DNA of 21,304 nucleotides from Candidatus Omnitrophica bacterium UBA6210. GTDB lineage: Bacteria > Omnitrophota > Gorgyraeia > Velamenicoccales > Velamenicoccaceae. Below, one piece after another: positions 15,094 through 21,304 of this stretch. A program made the translations under genes and the position numbers. Position 1 is the first letter of the stretch. Every line of letters starts with the position of its first letter. The stretch covers positions 145,762 through 167,065 of the forward strand of contig DISM01000002.1 of NCBI GenBank assembly GCA_002421805.1, given 5' to 3'. The notes beneath the pieces were generated by a model. That model did not search any database and was not told where the DNA came from. It worked only from the letters and a program-made list of their open reading frames with translations.

Positions 15094-16290
15094 ATGACAC
15101 CTGAAGAGCTAAAGAAAGCGTTTGATGAGTTTAAGGCATCGCAGGTAGCGGCCAATGAGGCTGTCAAGGCGATGGTGCAAGAGCAGGCAAAGGGATCCAA
15201 GGAAGGCTTGGCAGCGGCAGTTGCCAAGGCAGACGAAGCCGCCAAACAGGTGCAAGTCTGCGCTGACAAGATCGTTGCGCTGGAGCAGAAGCTTACCGGT
15301 GCCATCCTGGCCGGGAAAGAGGCTCCGAAATCCTTCGCGCAGATCCTGGTGGAGGATCCGGCCTACAAGGCCTTTGCCTCCGGCCAGACCAACAAATGCC
15401 GCATCACCCTGAAGAACGGGTTTGGCGCCCGGAACAACACCATCACGGGCCAGAGCGGCAGCCCGGCAGCTAACGATGATACCCTGGTTTCTGCCGATCG
15501 CAGACCCGGTATCATCCCCGGTGCGTTCCGCACGCTGCGCGTTCTCGATCTCATCGCGAGAGGCAACACCATCAGCAATGCGGTTGAGTTCACCCGCGAG
15601 TTGCTCTTCACCAATGCTGCGGCAGAGACGGCGGAAGGGACGGCGAAGCCCGAAAGCACCCTGACCTTCGAGCTTTATACGATGCCGGTCGTGACCATCG
15701 CTCACTGGCTTAAGGTTTCCCGCCAGATCATGAACGATGCTCCCGCCCTGGTGGCGTATATCCAGAACCGCCTGCGCTACGGCGTGGAGTTGCGCGAAGA
15801 GACGCAGATCGTTGCCGGAAACGGCGTCGGCCAGAACCTTACGGGCATGACCGTATCTCCGAACTTCACGGCGTTCACGCCCACGTCGGGAGACACCGCG
15901 ATTGATTCCATCAACCGCGCCATCCGCGCTCTTGACAACGCGGATTATCCGGCCAACGGGATCATCCTCAATCCGGCGACCTGGGGTTCCATCGAGCGCC
16001 TGAAGGACGAGAACAAGAACTATCTGGTAGGGTCTCCGTTCGGCGCCATCGTCCCGACCCTGTGGGGTAAGCCGATCGCTCTGACGCCCAGCATGACAGC
16101 GGATAAGTTGCTTGTTGCGGCGTTTGACATCGCGTTTATGTATCTCACGCGGCAGGAAACAGAAGTTGAGATGTCGGAAAGCGACGACACCAACTTCCAG
16201 CAGAACCTGGTCACGATCAGGGCCGAAAAGCGCGGTGTGCTTGGCGGGTTGCGGCCGGCATCGGTGCGCTACGGAAGTCTGACTCTCTGA
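15094..16290 (+). CDS. Major capsid protein, HK97 fold
   Basis: A 398-residue protein with a strong AAAGGAG site. Residues 1-75 are an Ala/Lys/Glu-rich coiled coil, the scaffold-like delta domain that the protease would remove. The body has hallmark HK97 segments: RTLRVLDLIARGNT (N-arm/E-loop lead), 'KPESTLTFELYTMPVVTIAHWLKVSRQIMNDAPALVAYIQNRL', 'NGIILNPATWGSIERLKDENKNYL' and 'LWGKPIALTPSMTADKLLVAAF'. Codons end in G or C clearly more often than in neighbouring genes, which also creates a long reverse-strand frame. That may reflect high expression or separate ancestry. Confidence 0.95.
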   Translation: MTPEELKKAFDEFKASQVAANEAVKAMVQEQAKGSKEGLAAAVAKADEAAKQVQVCADKIVALEQKLTGAILAGKEAPKSFAQILVEDPAYKAFASGQTNKCRITLKNGFGARNNTITGQSGSPAANDDTLVSADRRPGIIPGAFRTLRVLDLIARGNTISNAVEFTRELLFTNAAAETAEGTAKPESTLTFELYTMPVVTIAHWLKVSRQIMNDAPALVAYIQNRLRYGVELREETQIVAGNGVGQNLTGMTVSPNFTAFTPTSGDTAIDSINRAIRALDNADYPANGIILNPATWGSIERLKDENKNYLVGSPFGAIVPTLWGKPIALTPSMTADKLLVAAFDIAFMYLTRQETEVEMSESDDTNFQQNLVTIRAEKRGVLGGLRPASVRYGSLTL

Positions 16291-16315
16291 TGAGTCAAGA
16301 AACGAAAGGTATGGC

Positions 16316-16609
16316 ATGAAGATCATCGCAAAACGTCCATTTATAAGCTCAAGGCCAGGGATCGGCAATGTCCCGGAGGGGCGCATAGTGGACACAGACG
16401 ATGGTTATGCCAAGATGCTTATCAATGCCGGGCTTGCGGAGGAATTTTCCGCGGGCCCGGCATTGAGGGCCCCTGGGCAGCCATCTTTTTCACCCCCCGT
16501 CGGAGCGAGTGCAAAGAGTGGGCTATCATTGCCAGCGGCCCAAGCCTTACAGATTCCGACTGCAAAAAAGTCAAAAAGTGGCGCGAGAAAGACAAAAACC
16601 GCAAGGTAA
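16316..16609 (+). CDS. Small head-region protein; C-terminal half doubtful
   Basis: A 97-residue frame. The first 45 residues (MKIIAKRPFISSRPG..., GRIVDTDDGYAKMLINAGLAEEF) match the small proteins often found after capsid genes in siphoviruses. From about residue 48 it becomes Pro/Ala/Ser/Lys-rich (ending KKSKSGARKTKTAR). From at least 16483 the -1 frame on the same strand codes for the conserved N-terminus of the next protein. So either the two genes overlap by over 100 bases or this frame ends early through a frameshift. Function unknown. Confidence 0.55.
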   Translation: MKIIAKRPFISSRPGIGNVPEGRIVDTDDGYAKMLINAGLAEEFSAGPALRAPGQPSFSPPVGASAKSGLSLPAAQALQIPTAKKSKSGARKTKTAR

Positions 16610-17103
16610 TTGTCGTTAATACGTCTTATCAGCTGGCTTTGTGGGCTGATATTCTTTATGCTTGCGACGGGGAATGGTGGGAAAGGTATATTGGGGACGT
16701 CCTTCGGGAGTTCACAGGGGAACTGTGGACCCAGGATGTCACTGCGGCATCAAAATATGGCCTGAACAAAATTGACGGTGATAAGGCCGAGGGGTTGGGC
16801 AGGGAGAGGATAAATTACGGGGCCAATGGAGGTTATCAAGCTGTTAATTTGGCCTATCTTTTTGGAGCAAAAAAAATTATTCTTTTAGGGTTTGATATGC
16901 AACGAGGGAAAAAGAATAAGACCCATTGGCACGGGGATCATCCAGGCCGCCTGAACAAAGAGATGCCTATCAGGACTTGGATAAAAAATTTTTCCAAGCT
17001 CGCGGATGATTTGAAGAACGAACAGGTTGAGGTTATAAATTCAACGCGCGAAACGGCCCTTGAATGCTTCAAGAAAATCCGGCTTGAGGAGGCCCTATGT
17101 TAA
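16483..17103 (+). CDS. Rossmann-like phage protein (MptE/DUF115-like), start codon missing
   Basis: The first usual start in this frame is TTG 16639, giving 154 residues, but conserved coding runs well upstream: E-W-A-I-I-A-S-G-P-S-L-T at 16516-16551 and 'KVIVVNTSYQLALWADILYACD' spanning 16603-16668. The ASGPSLT and later 'GANGGYQAVNLAYLFGAKKIILLGFDM' and 'THWHGDHPGRLN' motifs are shared with phage proteins related to MptE-like/DUF115 domains. No ATG, GTG or TTG occurs in frame back to a stop at 16291-16293. I place the left edge at an ATC (16483) only as the rough limit of recognisable sequence. Possible explanations are a non-standard start, -1 frameshifting from the gene before, or an indel. 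Function unknown. Confidence 0.6.
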   Translation: MFFTPRRSECKEWAIIASGPSLTDSDCKKVKKWREKDKNRKVIVVNTSYQLALWADILYACDGEWWERYIGDVLREFTGELWTQDVTAASKYGLNKIDGDKAEGLGRERINYGANGGYQAVNLAYLFGAKKIILLGFDMQRGKKNKTHWHGDHPGRLNKEMPIRTWIKNFSKLADDLKNEQVEVINSTRETALECFKKIRLEEALC

Positions 17104-17687
17104 AACTGATAACACCGCCAGCCGCTGAACTCATAACTGTAGACGAAGCCGCAGAGTTTATGCGCGCCGAGTTTTCGGATTCTGAGGAGACCCTTATTGA
17201 AGCCCTTATTTCCACGTCGCGGCTTATGTGCGAGGAATATCTCTTCCGCCGCATCGGCGTCCAAACCGTTGAACTAAGAGATAAAGGATTTCCTGTCAAC
17301 AATGCGCCTATCGTTTTACCCGCGCCACTTCGATCTGTAACATCAATAAAATATCTCGACAGCAACAATGTGGAGCAGACGCTTGACTCCGATGAATACA
17401 TTGTGAGCGATTCCGAACCAGGGCTTATTATCCCTCTAAATTCCTGGCCGGTCGCCTCCGGCGCCGGAGATTCTTTGCGTGTCAGGTTTGTTGCCGGTTA
17501 CGATGATAGCGATCCTGGGGAAAGTCCTGCAACGGGCACAGCATTACCGCCGACGATAAAAACAGCCATGCTCATGCAAATCGCAGATCTATTTGAAAAT
17601 AGGGATGCCCAGGTCGAAAAACCTTTGGTTGCCAATCAGGCTTTGGTAAATCTTTTATCTCTTTACAGACTGGAAATGGGGACATGA
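17097..17687 (+). CDS. Head-tail connector, HK97 gp6-like
   Basis: A 196-residue protein. 'LITVDEAAEFMRAEFSDSEETLIEALISTSRLMCEEYLFRRIG', then 'PAPLRSVTSIKYLDSNN', and a C-terminal 'LPPTIKTAMLMQIADLFENRD' match the gp6/gp15-type connector (the ring added below the portal). The start ATG overlaps the previous stop by 7 bases, with GAGGAGG ahead. It works with the next gene to seal the packaged head. Confidence 0.88.
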   Translation: MLKLITPPAAELITVDEAAEFMRAEFSDSEETLIEALISTSRLMCEEYLFRRIGVQTVELRDKGFPVNNAPIVLPAPLRSVTSIKYLDSNNVEQTLDSDEYIVSDSEPGLIIPLNSWPVASGAGDSLRVRFVAGYDDSDPGESPATGTALPPTIKTAMLMQIADLFENRDAQVEKPLVANQALVNLLSLYRLEMGT

Positions 17688-18022
17688 CGCAGGCGGGCAG
17701 GCTTAACAAAAGAGTGAAGATATCGCAACTTGTGACAGGCAGTCCGGCTGTCGATGCTTACGGCCAGCCTAACACAAGTTGGGAAGAGGTGGCCACTGTA
17801 TGGGCCGCCGTAGAACCAGTATCTGGACGTGAGTTTTGGGCGCAGCAACAGGTCCAAAGCGAAATAACGGCGAAGATCAGGATCAGATACCGGAATGATG
17901 TCTCCGCAGGGATGAAAGCCGAATATGGCGGGAAAACATATGTGATCCAGACCGTCATCGATCCATTGGAAGCGCACAGAGAATTGCAGTTGATGTGTTC
18001 GGAGGGCGTGATAAATGCCTGA
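17684..18022 (+). CDS. Head-tail adaptor / head closure protein
   Basis: A 112-residue protein. 'AGRLNKRVKISQLV', 'WEEVATVWAAVEPVSGREFWAQQQVQSEITAKIRIRYRNDVSAGMKAEYGGKTYVIQTVIDP' is the standard pattern of the head-tail joining family (SPP1 gp16/HK97 gp7-like). It stoppers the connector and gives the tail its docking surface. Overlaps neighbours by 4 bases (upstream) and 8 bases (downstream). Confidence 0.9.
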   Translation: MTQAGRLNKRVKISQLVTGSPAVDAYGQPNTSWEEVATVWAAVEPVSGREFWAQQQVQSEITAKIRIRYRNDVSAGMKAEYGGKTYVIQTVIDPLEAHRELQLMCSEGVINA

Positions 18023-18446
18023 TATGGTTATAGTCAAAATAACAGGACTTAAAGAATTAGAAAAGAAAATGCTCGCCCTGGGGCCCAAGATCGGTCGAAA
18101 GGCCTTGAAGGGCGCCCTCGTTGCCGGTGCGAAGGAGATTAAAAAAGAGGCCCGAGCCTTGGCTCCGATGAAAACAGGCCGATTGCGTAGGGCGATGTAT
18201 ATAAAAACCATGTCTAAGCCTAACCCTTTCAAAGAAAACGTAATTTTTGGCGTAAGGCATGGCCGTAAGATGTCAAAGAAAGATTTGGATGCCTATTACT
18301 GGACCTTTCTCGAATTTGGGACAAAATTTATCAAAAAGATGTCTTTTGTTCAAATAGCGTTTCAACGTGCTCAAAAAAAGGCGCTGGATAAATTCAAGGA
18401 AACTCTTGCTAAAAAAATATCACAACTAAGCCAGGAATCCGCATGA
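18015..18446 (+). CDS. HK97 gp10-like tail-connection protein
   Basis: A 143-residue, basic protein. The pattern 'GLKELEKKMLALGPKIGRKALKGALVAGAKEIKKEARALAPMKTGRLRRAMYIK' and 'YYWTFLEFGTKFIKKMSFVQIAFQRAQKKALDKF' is that of the HK97-gp10 family, a neck/tail-completion component. Gene order (connector, adaptor, gp10-like, DUF3168) is the usual one. The stop overlaps the next ATG by 4 bases. Confidence 0.9.
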   Translation: MPDMVIVKITGLKELEKKMLALGPKIGRKALKGALVAGAKEIKKEARALAPMKTGRLRRAMYIKTMSKPNPFKENVIFGVRHGRKMSKKDLDAYYWTFLEFGTKFIKKMSFVQIAFQRAQKKALDKFKETLAKKISQLSQESA

Positions 18447-19072
18447 TGCAGACGGATGTTTATAAAACATTGGCTGAGAGCGACGGGATTATAGATCTCG
18501 TTTCCAACAGGATTTATCCAATAGAACTGCCCCATGGGGCAGCTGTCCCGGCTATTGTTTATAGTTTTAGCGGTATAACTCCAGTAAAAAGCTTGGATGG
18601 AGAAAGTGGACTTGACGCCGGTATTGTTGAAATAATTTGTTGGGCAAAAAGTTATATGACCGCCCATCTTATCGCGGAGGCAGTCAGGACTGCATTCAAA
18701 GAATCCGGTCTCGGAGTTATGACAGATGCGTTGCAAGACACCCGCGACGAAGAAACGCGGAATTATGGCGTTATTTTAAATATGAACGCCTGGTCTGAAC
18801 CTAACCTGGGCGGAGGTAGCTCAACAATTTCTTCCTATACAGCACAGAAGGCCTTTGTCGGTGACGGCACGACAAAAGATTTTATTTTGCCTAAATTCCG
18901 ATCTGGGAGTCTACTTGTTTTCTTTAATGGCCGCCTGGCTAAAAAAGGAGCAGAATCAGATTCAACAGCGGCGTATTGGGAAAAATCGACGTGCGATGGG
19001 TTTGTTTTTAGAGTGGCACCAAAGGGCGGGGATTATGCTGATGAGGTATTGGCCTTTTATGAAAAAGCTTAA
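18443..19072 (+). CDS. DUF3168 tail terminator with extra C-terminal domain
   Basis: A 209-residue protein. Residues 1-118 are a standard DUF3168 tail-completion/terminator protein ('MQTDVYKTLAESDGIIDLVSNRIYP', 'AVPAIVYSFSG', 'VEIICWAKSYMTAHLIAEAVRTAF'). The family normally ends near here. A further ~75 residues form a separate beta-rich domain beginning 'AFVGDGTTKDFILPKFRSGSLLVFFNGRLAKKG', a pattern otherwise found near the start of tail fibres and baseplate proteins. The stop overlaps the fibre gene start by 14 bases. The extension may be a docking site for that fibre; this is inferred from adjacency. Confidence 0.8.
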   Translation: MMQTDVYKTLAESDGIIDLVSNRIYPIELPHGAAVPAIVYSFSGITPVKSLDGESGLDAGIVEIICWAKSYMTAHLIAEAVRTAFKESGLGVMTDALQDTRDEETRNYGVILNMNAWSEPNLGGGSSTISSYTAQKAFVGDGTTKDFILPKFRSGSLLVFFNGRLAKKGAESDSTAAYWEKSTCDGFVFRVAPKGGDYADEVLAFYEKA

Positions 19073-21161
19073 TCTTCTTTTTTTATTTTTTCTGTTTTTC
19101 CCTTGTAATGCTTTTGCTGATTATCAGATCAAAAGCGATGATGTCCGCGTTGACACATCGAGTTTTTCTGGAGCCCTGTCTTCCGAGGACAACACTGTTC
19201 AAAAAGCCCTGGAAACATTAGACGCCTCTTCCGAATCCGACCCCGTCTTTGCCGCCTGGCAGACTGCCTACGACCATCACGCCAACTGGGACACCGCCTA
19301 TGGTTGGGGGGACCATGCGGGGCTCTACGACGCCACCGGCACTGCGTCAGGCTTGCTCTCTACCCATAACTCGACCTACAATCACTCCTTGATCGCCACC
19401 GCTTTGCAGTCCGAGTCAGACCCCGTCTTTGCCGCCTGGCAGACTGCCTACGACCATCACGCCAACTGGGACACCGCCTACGGCTGGGGGGACCATGCGG
19501 GGCTCTACGTCCCTTATTCCGGGGCGACGAGCAATGTTAACCTGGGAAGCTACACGTTTTCTGCCGGCCCAGGCGTATACGTCAACAACCCCGTTACCTC
19601 CGGCAACCCTACACTCCGTATAAATCAGCAGGGCGCCGCGTCACGATCGAAATATCTCGACTTTGCTTACCAAGAAACAGTTAGGGCGCGGATAATGTCC
19701 GACGGAACGACGACCGGCAACATGACCTTTAAGGTGCACAACGGCAGTGCGTTGGTGACAGCTCTTGTTTTTGACACCTCGGGAGCCGCGAATTTCCAGG
19801 CGAATGCGATCAGCACAACGGGGGTAATAACAGGATCAAACGTCTCCGGAACAAATACAGGCGACGAAACGCAGTCAACAATCAAGACAAAACTCGGCGC
19901 GGCATCTTCCGGGGTCGATGGGTATTTGAGCGGGACGGACTGGACAACTTTTAACGCTAAGCAAGCAGGACACGCCAATCTCACCAGCCTGTCGGCCCTT
20001 AGTTACGTTTCATCTGCGTTCGTTAAGATGACAGCCGCGGGGACGTTTGGTTTGGATACCGCCACCTACATGACCGCAGATGAAAAGGTCAAGAACGTCT
20101 CAGGGGACGCCTCAGCTGGTTACCTTGCTGAGAAACTCGCAGCACTTTACCCAAGCCTTTACCAGCGCGACCAGAAATGGGCATTAAAGACGCCCTACAC
20201 CACGGCAGCCAACAGGTATACGATCCTCACGCCCAATAAGCTCTCGGTGGACATCAACGGCACAGTCTACTTCTTGACCGCTCAAGCAGAGATAGACTTA
20301 TCCAGCGCCGCCAACTGGGACACCACAAGCCCGACAAACTACACCACAGCAGCCAACAGAGCAGGCAAAGACTTCTATATTTACGCCTGCGTGCCCGTAA
20401 GCGGATCAACGCCTAAGGTAGTCTTATCAGCCAACTCAACTACGCCATCAGGCTACTCAGCCTCAACGTCGCGCAAGATTGGCGGTTTCCACGGGCTTTG
20501 TGTGGCCGTAGGCACTATTTCGGGCCATACCTTGACCGACTTTGTTGCCGGCGACGTTCTGCCAGCCTCAATATGGGACTTGTTGCATAGACCGGTTTCT
20601 AACCCAGAAGGCATGGTCTACAGCGACGCTATCAACAAATGGGTAGACATTTACCTTGCTTCCGGCACTGGCTCAAGCACAGCCTCAGTTTACGGAGCAA
20701 GTATAACAGACACGCGCGATTGGAACGATTTTGTAGATGATGGAGCGGCGGTCAAAAAGAGGATGCTTGACGATGGAGAGTTCCAGGTCATCGCCGCAGG
20801 ATCGAACGAACAGACAAATATTTATGGTTCTTCAGATCCAGGCACTACCGGCGGACATATAGACACAGCCTCGAGGCGAATGATTTCGAGCATAGGTGTT
20901 GAGGATGCCTGCGGTGTCGTGTGGCAGTGGCTTAGCGACCAGTCATCCACCTATGACGCTACAGCGACGGAAGGGTGGAAAGGAGCCGACTCCGGCAAAG
21001 GCTACCTTTATTATTTGGCTTACACAAGAGACATAAAGCTGGTTGCCGGCGGTGACTGGGGTGGCGGCGGGGTTGCGGGATCCCGTAGCCGGAGTGCGAA
21101 TTGCTCCCGCTGGGATGCGTATTCGGATATCGGCTGCCGGTTCTGCGCGGAGCCCGTTTAG
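19059..21161 (+). CDS. Secreted fibre-like protein with DGR-type C-lectin variable domain
   Basis: A 700-residue protein starting at ATG 19059 (GAGG 12 bases upstream). The frame also opens at 18855, but that stretch is a shadow of the DUF3168 gene. Residues 1-20 form a Sec signal peptide (two Lys, ~10 Leu/Phe, then NAFA before D21). Residues ~58-90 and 118-150 are near-identical repeats (WQTAYDHHANWDTAYGWGDH) of a fibre-shaft type, followed by 'NVSGTNTGDETQSTIKTKLG' and 'DGYLSGTDWTTFNAK' shaft segments. From ~600 the protein has the formylglycine-enzyme/CLec fold marks 'RRMISSIGVEDACGVVWQW' and closes 'AGGDWGGGG..AGSRSRSAN...IGCRF', the usual end of DGR target proteins. It should display a hypervariable binding site. 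Encoding between DUF3168 and later tail genes supports a fibre. Confidence 0.85.
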   Translation: MKKLNLLFLFFLFFPCNAFADYQIKSDDVRVDTSSFSGALSSEDNTVQKALETLDASSESDPVFAAWQTAYDHHANWDTAYGWGDHAGLYDATGTASGLLSTHNSTYNHSLIATALQSESDPVFAAWQTAYDHHANWDTAYGWGDHAGLYVPYSGATSNVNLGSYTFSAGPGVYVNNPVTSGNPTLRINQQGAASRSKYLDFAYQETVRARIMSDGTTTGNMTFKVHNGSALVTALVFDTSGAANFQANAISTTGVITGSNVSGTNTGDETQSTIKTKLGAASSGVDGYLSGTDWTTFNAKQAGHANLTSLSALSYVSSAFVKMTAAGTFGLDTATYMTADEKVKNVSGDASAGYLAEKLAALYPSLYQRDQKWALKTPYTTAANRYTILTPNKLSVDINGTVYFLTAQAEIDLSSAANWDTTSPTNYTTAANRAGKDFYIYACVPVSGSTPKVVLSANSTTPSGYSASTSRKIGGFHGLCVAVGTISGHTLTDFVAGDVLPASIWDLLHRPVSNPEGMVYSDAINKWVDIYLASGTGSSTASVYGASITDTRDWNDFVDDGAAVKKRMLDDGEFQVIAAGSNEQTNIYGSSDPGTTGGHIDTASRRMISSIGVEDACGVVWQWLSDQSSTYDATATEGWKGADSGKGYLYYLAYTRDIKLVAGGDWGGGGVAGSRSRSANCSRWDAYSDIGCRFCAEPV
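19230..19509 (+). repeat. Two 100-base near-identical repeats, period 180
   Basis: Bases 19230-19329 and 19410-19509 match at about 96 of 100 positions. The differences I see are at 19235, 19238 and in the codons for Tyr and Gly near 19300 (TATGGT against TACGGC). They encode the repeated fibre-shaft motif with WQTAYDHHANWDTAYGW. The near-identity at DNA level indicates recent duplication or gene conversion. Confidence 0.9.
21038..21150 (+). repeat. Candidate DGR variable repeat (VR)
   Basis: This is the end of the fibre gene that is copied again from 21244. The candidate variable codons (GAC, GGT, GGC, GTT, AGC, AGT, AAT, TGC, TCC, GAT, TAT, GAT) all end in C or T. That is what adenine mutagenesis of AAC/AAT codons leaves. 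Constant residues W, AGSR, RW and IGCRF lie between. The GC-rich end from GATATCGGC (21126 on) is where an IMH-like initiation site would sit. No reverse transcriptase is in view. Confidence 0.75.
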
Positions 21162-21243
21162 GCGAAGATTACGAGGACACGGAACACGTCCGCGATATTT
21201 TTTGAAAAACAGATGTTTCACAGGCTGATGCGTCAAAAGGCTC
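21162..21243 (+). other. Gap between fibre stop and second repeat
   Basis: These 82 bases hold no gene I can support. A T-run (TATTTTTTG near 21196-21204) has no strong hairpin before it; GGAC and GTCC at 21175-21191 pair over only four bases. DGR targets often have a hairpin here that aids retrohoming, and I do not see a convincing one. Confidence 0.4.
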
Positions 21244-21304
21244 GCTGATTGCCGGCGGTGACTGGGGTGGCGGCGGGGGTGCGGGATCCCGTAGCCGGAA
21301 TGCG
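21244..21304 (+). repeat. Second copy of the VR segment, cut by window end (template repeat or second VR)
   Basis: Aligned with 21038-21098, 58 of 61 bases match. Differences: 21248 A against G at 21042; 21279 G against T at 21073; 21300 A against G at 21094. Similarity starts abruptly at GCTG. Two differences have A in the downstream copy, as in a template; the third would be A only in an unseen common template. The reading frame here is open from 21206 but has no ATG, GTG or TTG ahead of the repeat, so it looks non-coding. Confidence 0.75.

Noticed and set aside
15109..16395. A 428-codon reverse-strand frame
   Set aside because: It is the mirror of the GC-rich capsid gene, has low-complexity Arg/Gly/Asp content and no recognised motif.
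18855..19058. N-terminal extension of the fibre gene
   Set aside because: It runs within the DUF3168 gene in another frame; the signal peptide begins at 19059.
21175..21191. DGR retrohoming hairpin after the fibre stop
   Set aside because: Only a four-base GGAC/GTCC stem with mismatched inner bases.
21206..21304. A second lectin-type gene in the last 99 bases
   Set aside because: The frame is open and reads LIAGGDW, but it begins right after a stop, has no ATG, GTG or TTG before the repeat, and lacks the conserved upstream part of the lectin domain.

Overview
The window is the late (structural) region of a tailed, HK97-type siphovirus or prophage. No host marker gene is present. Two sigma70-like TTGACA promoters, a lipobox lipoprotein, a Sec signal peptide and a lambda-like tail tip point to a diderm bacterial host. 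The taxon cannot be fixed from the sequence; similarity of the variable protein to those of environmental lineages is only an impression. Integration, repressor, replication and lysis genes are not in view.

Layout, left to right. 1-603 is the end of the tape measure protein. 619-1026 is a reverse-strand lipoprotein moron with its own promoter. 1084-5919 is the tail-tip module: a small tail protein, a DUF1833 protein, an NlpC/P60 hydrolase, and a long protein with an I-like N-terminus joined to a J-like central protein. 5933-6974 holds a short tail fibre and a small companion. 6976-9481 is an AT-richer three-gene glycan cassette (GT9-like glycosyltransferase, methyltransferase, GT-B-like glycosyltransferase). 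9456-12303 is the packaging block: HNH endonuclease, a 41-residue membrane peptide, an intergenic region with repeats and hairpins, then small and large terminase. 12333-12818 is a second reverse-strand moron, a methyltransferase. 12887-13029 holds a palindrome, a hairpin and a strong intrinsic terminator just before the portal gene. 13049-19072 is the head module: portal, ClpP-like protease, HK97 capsid, a small protein, a Rossmann-like protein with no ordinary start codon, connector, adaptor, HK97-gp10-like protein and a DUF3168 terminator protein with an extra C-terminal domain.

19059-21161 is the most unusual gene: a 700-residue fibre-like protein with a signal peptide and a C-terminal C-type-lectin-like domain. 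Its last ~40 codons look like the variable repeat (VR) of a diversity-generating retroelement (DGR). A second copy of this segment starts 83 bases after the stop codon and runs off the window; the two match at 58 of 61 positions. The reverse transcriptase, and possibly the true template repeat, must lie just past position 21304.

The head genes package and mature the capsid, the connector set joins head to tail, and the tape measure/J module makes the tail. The DGR fibre would supply a variable receptor-binding surface. The glycan genes and the two morons are candidates for changing the host surface or excluding other phages.
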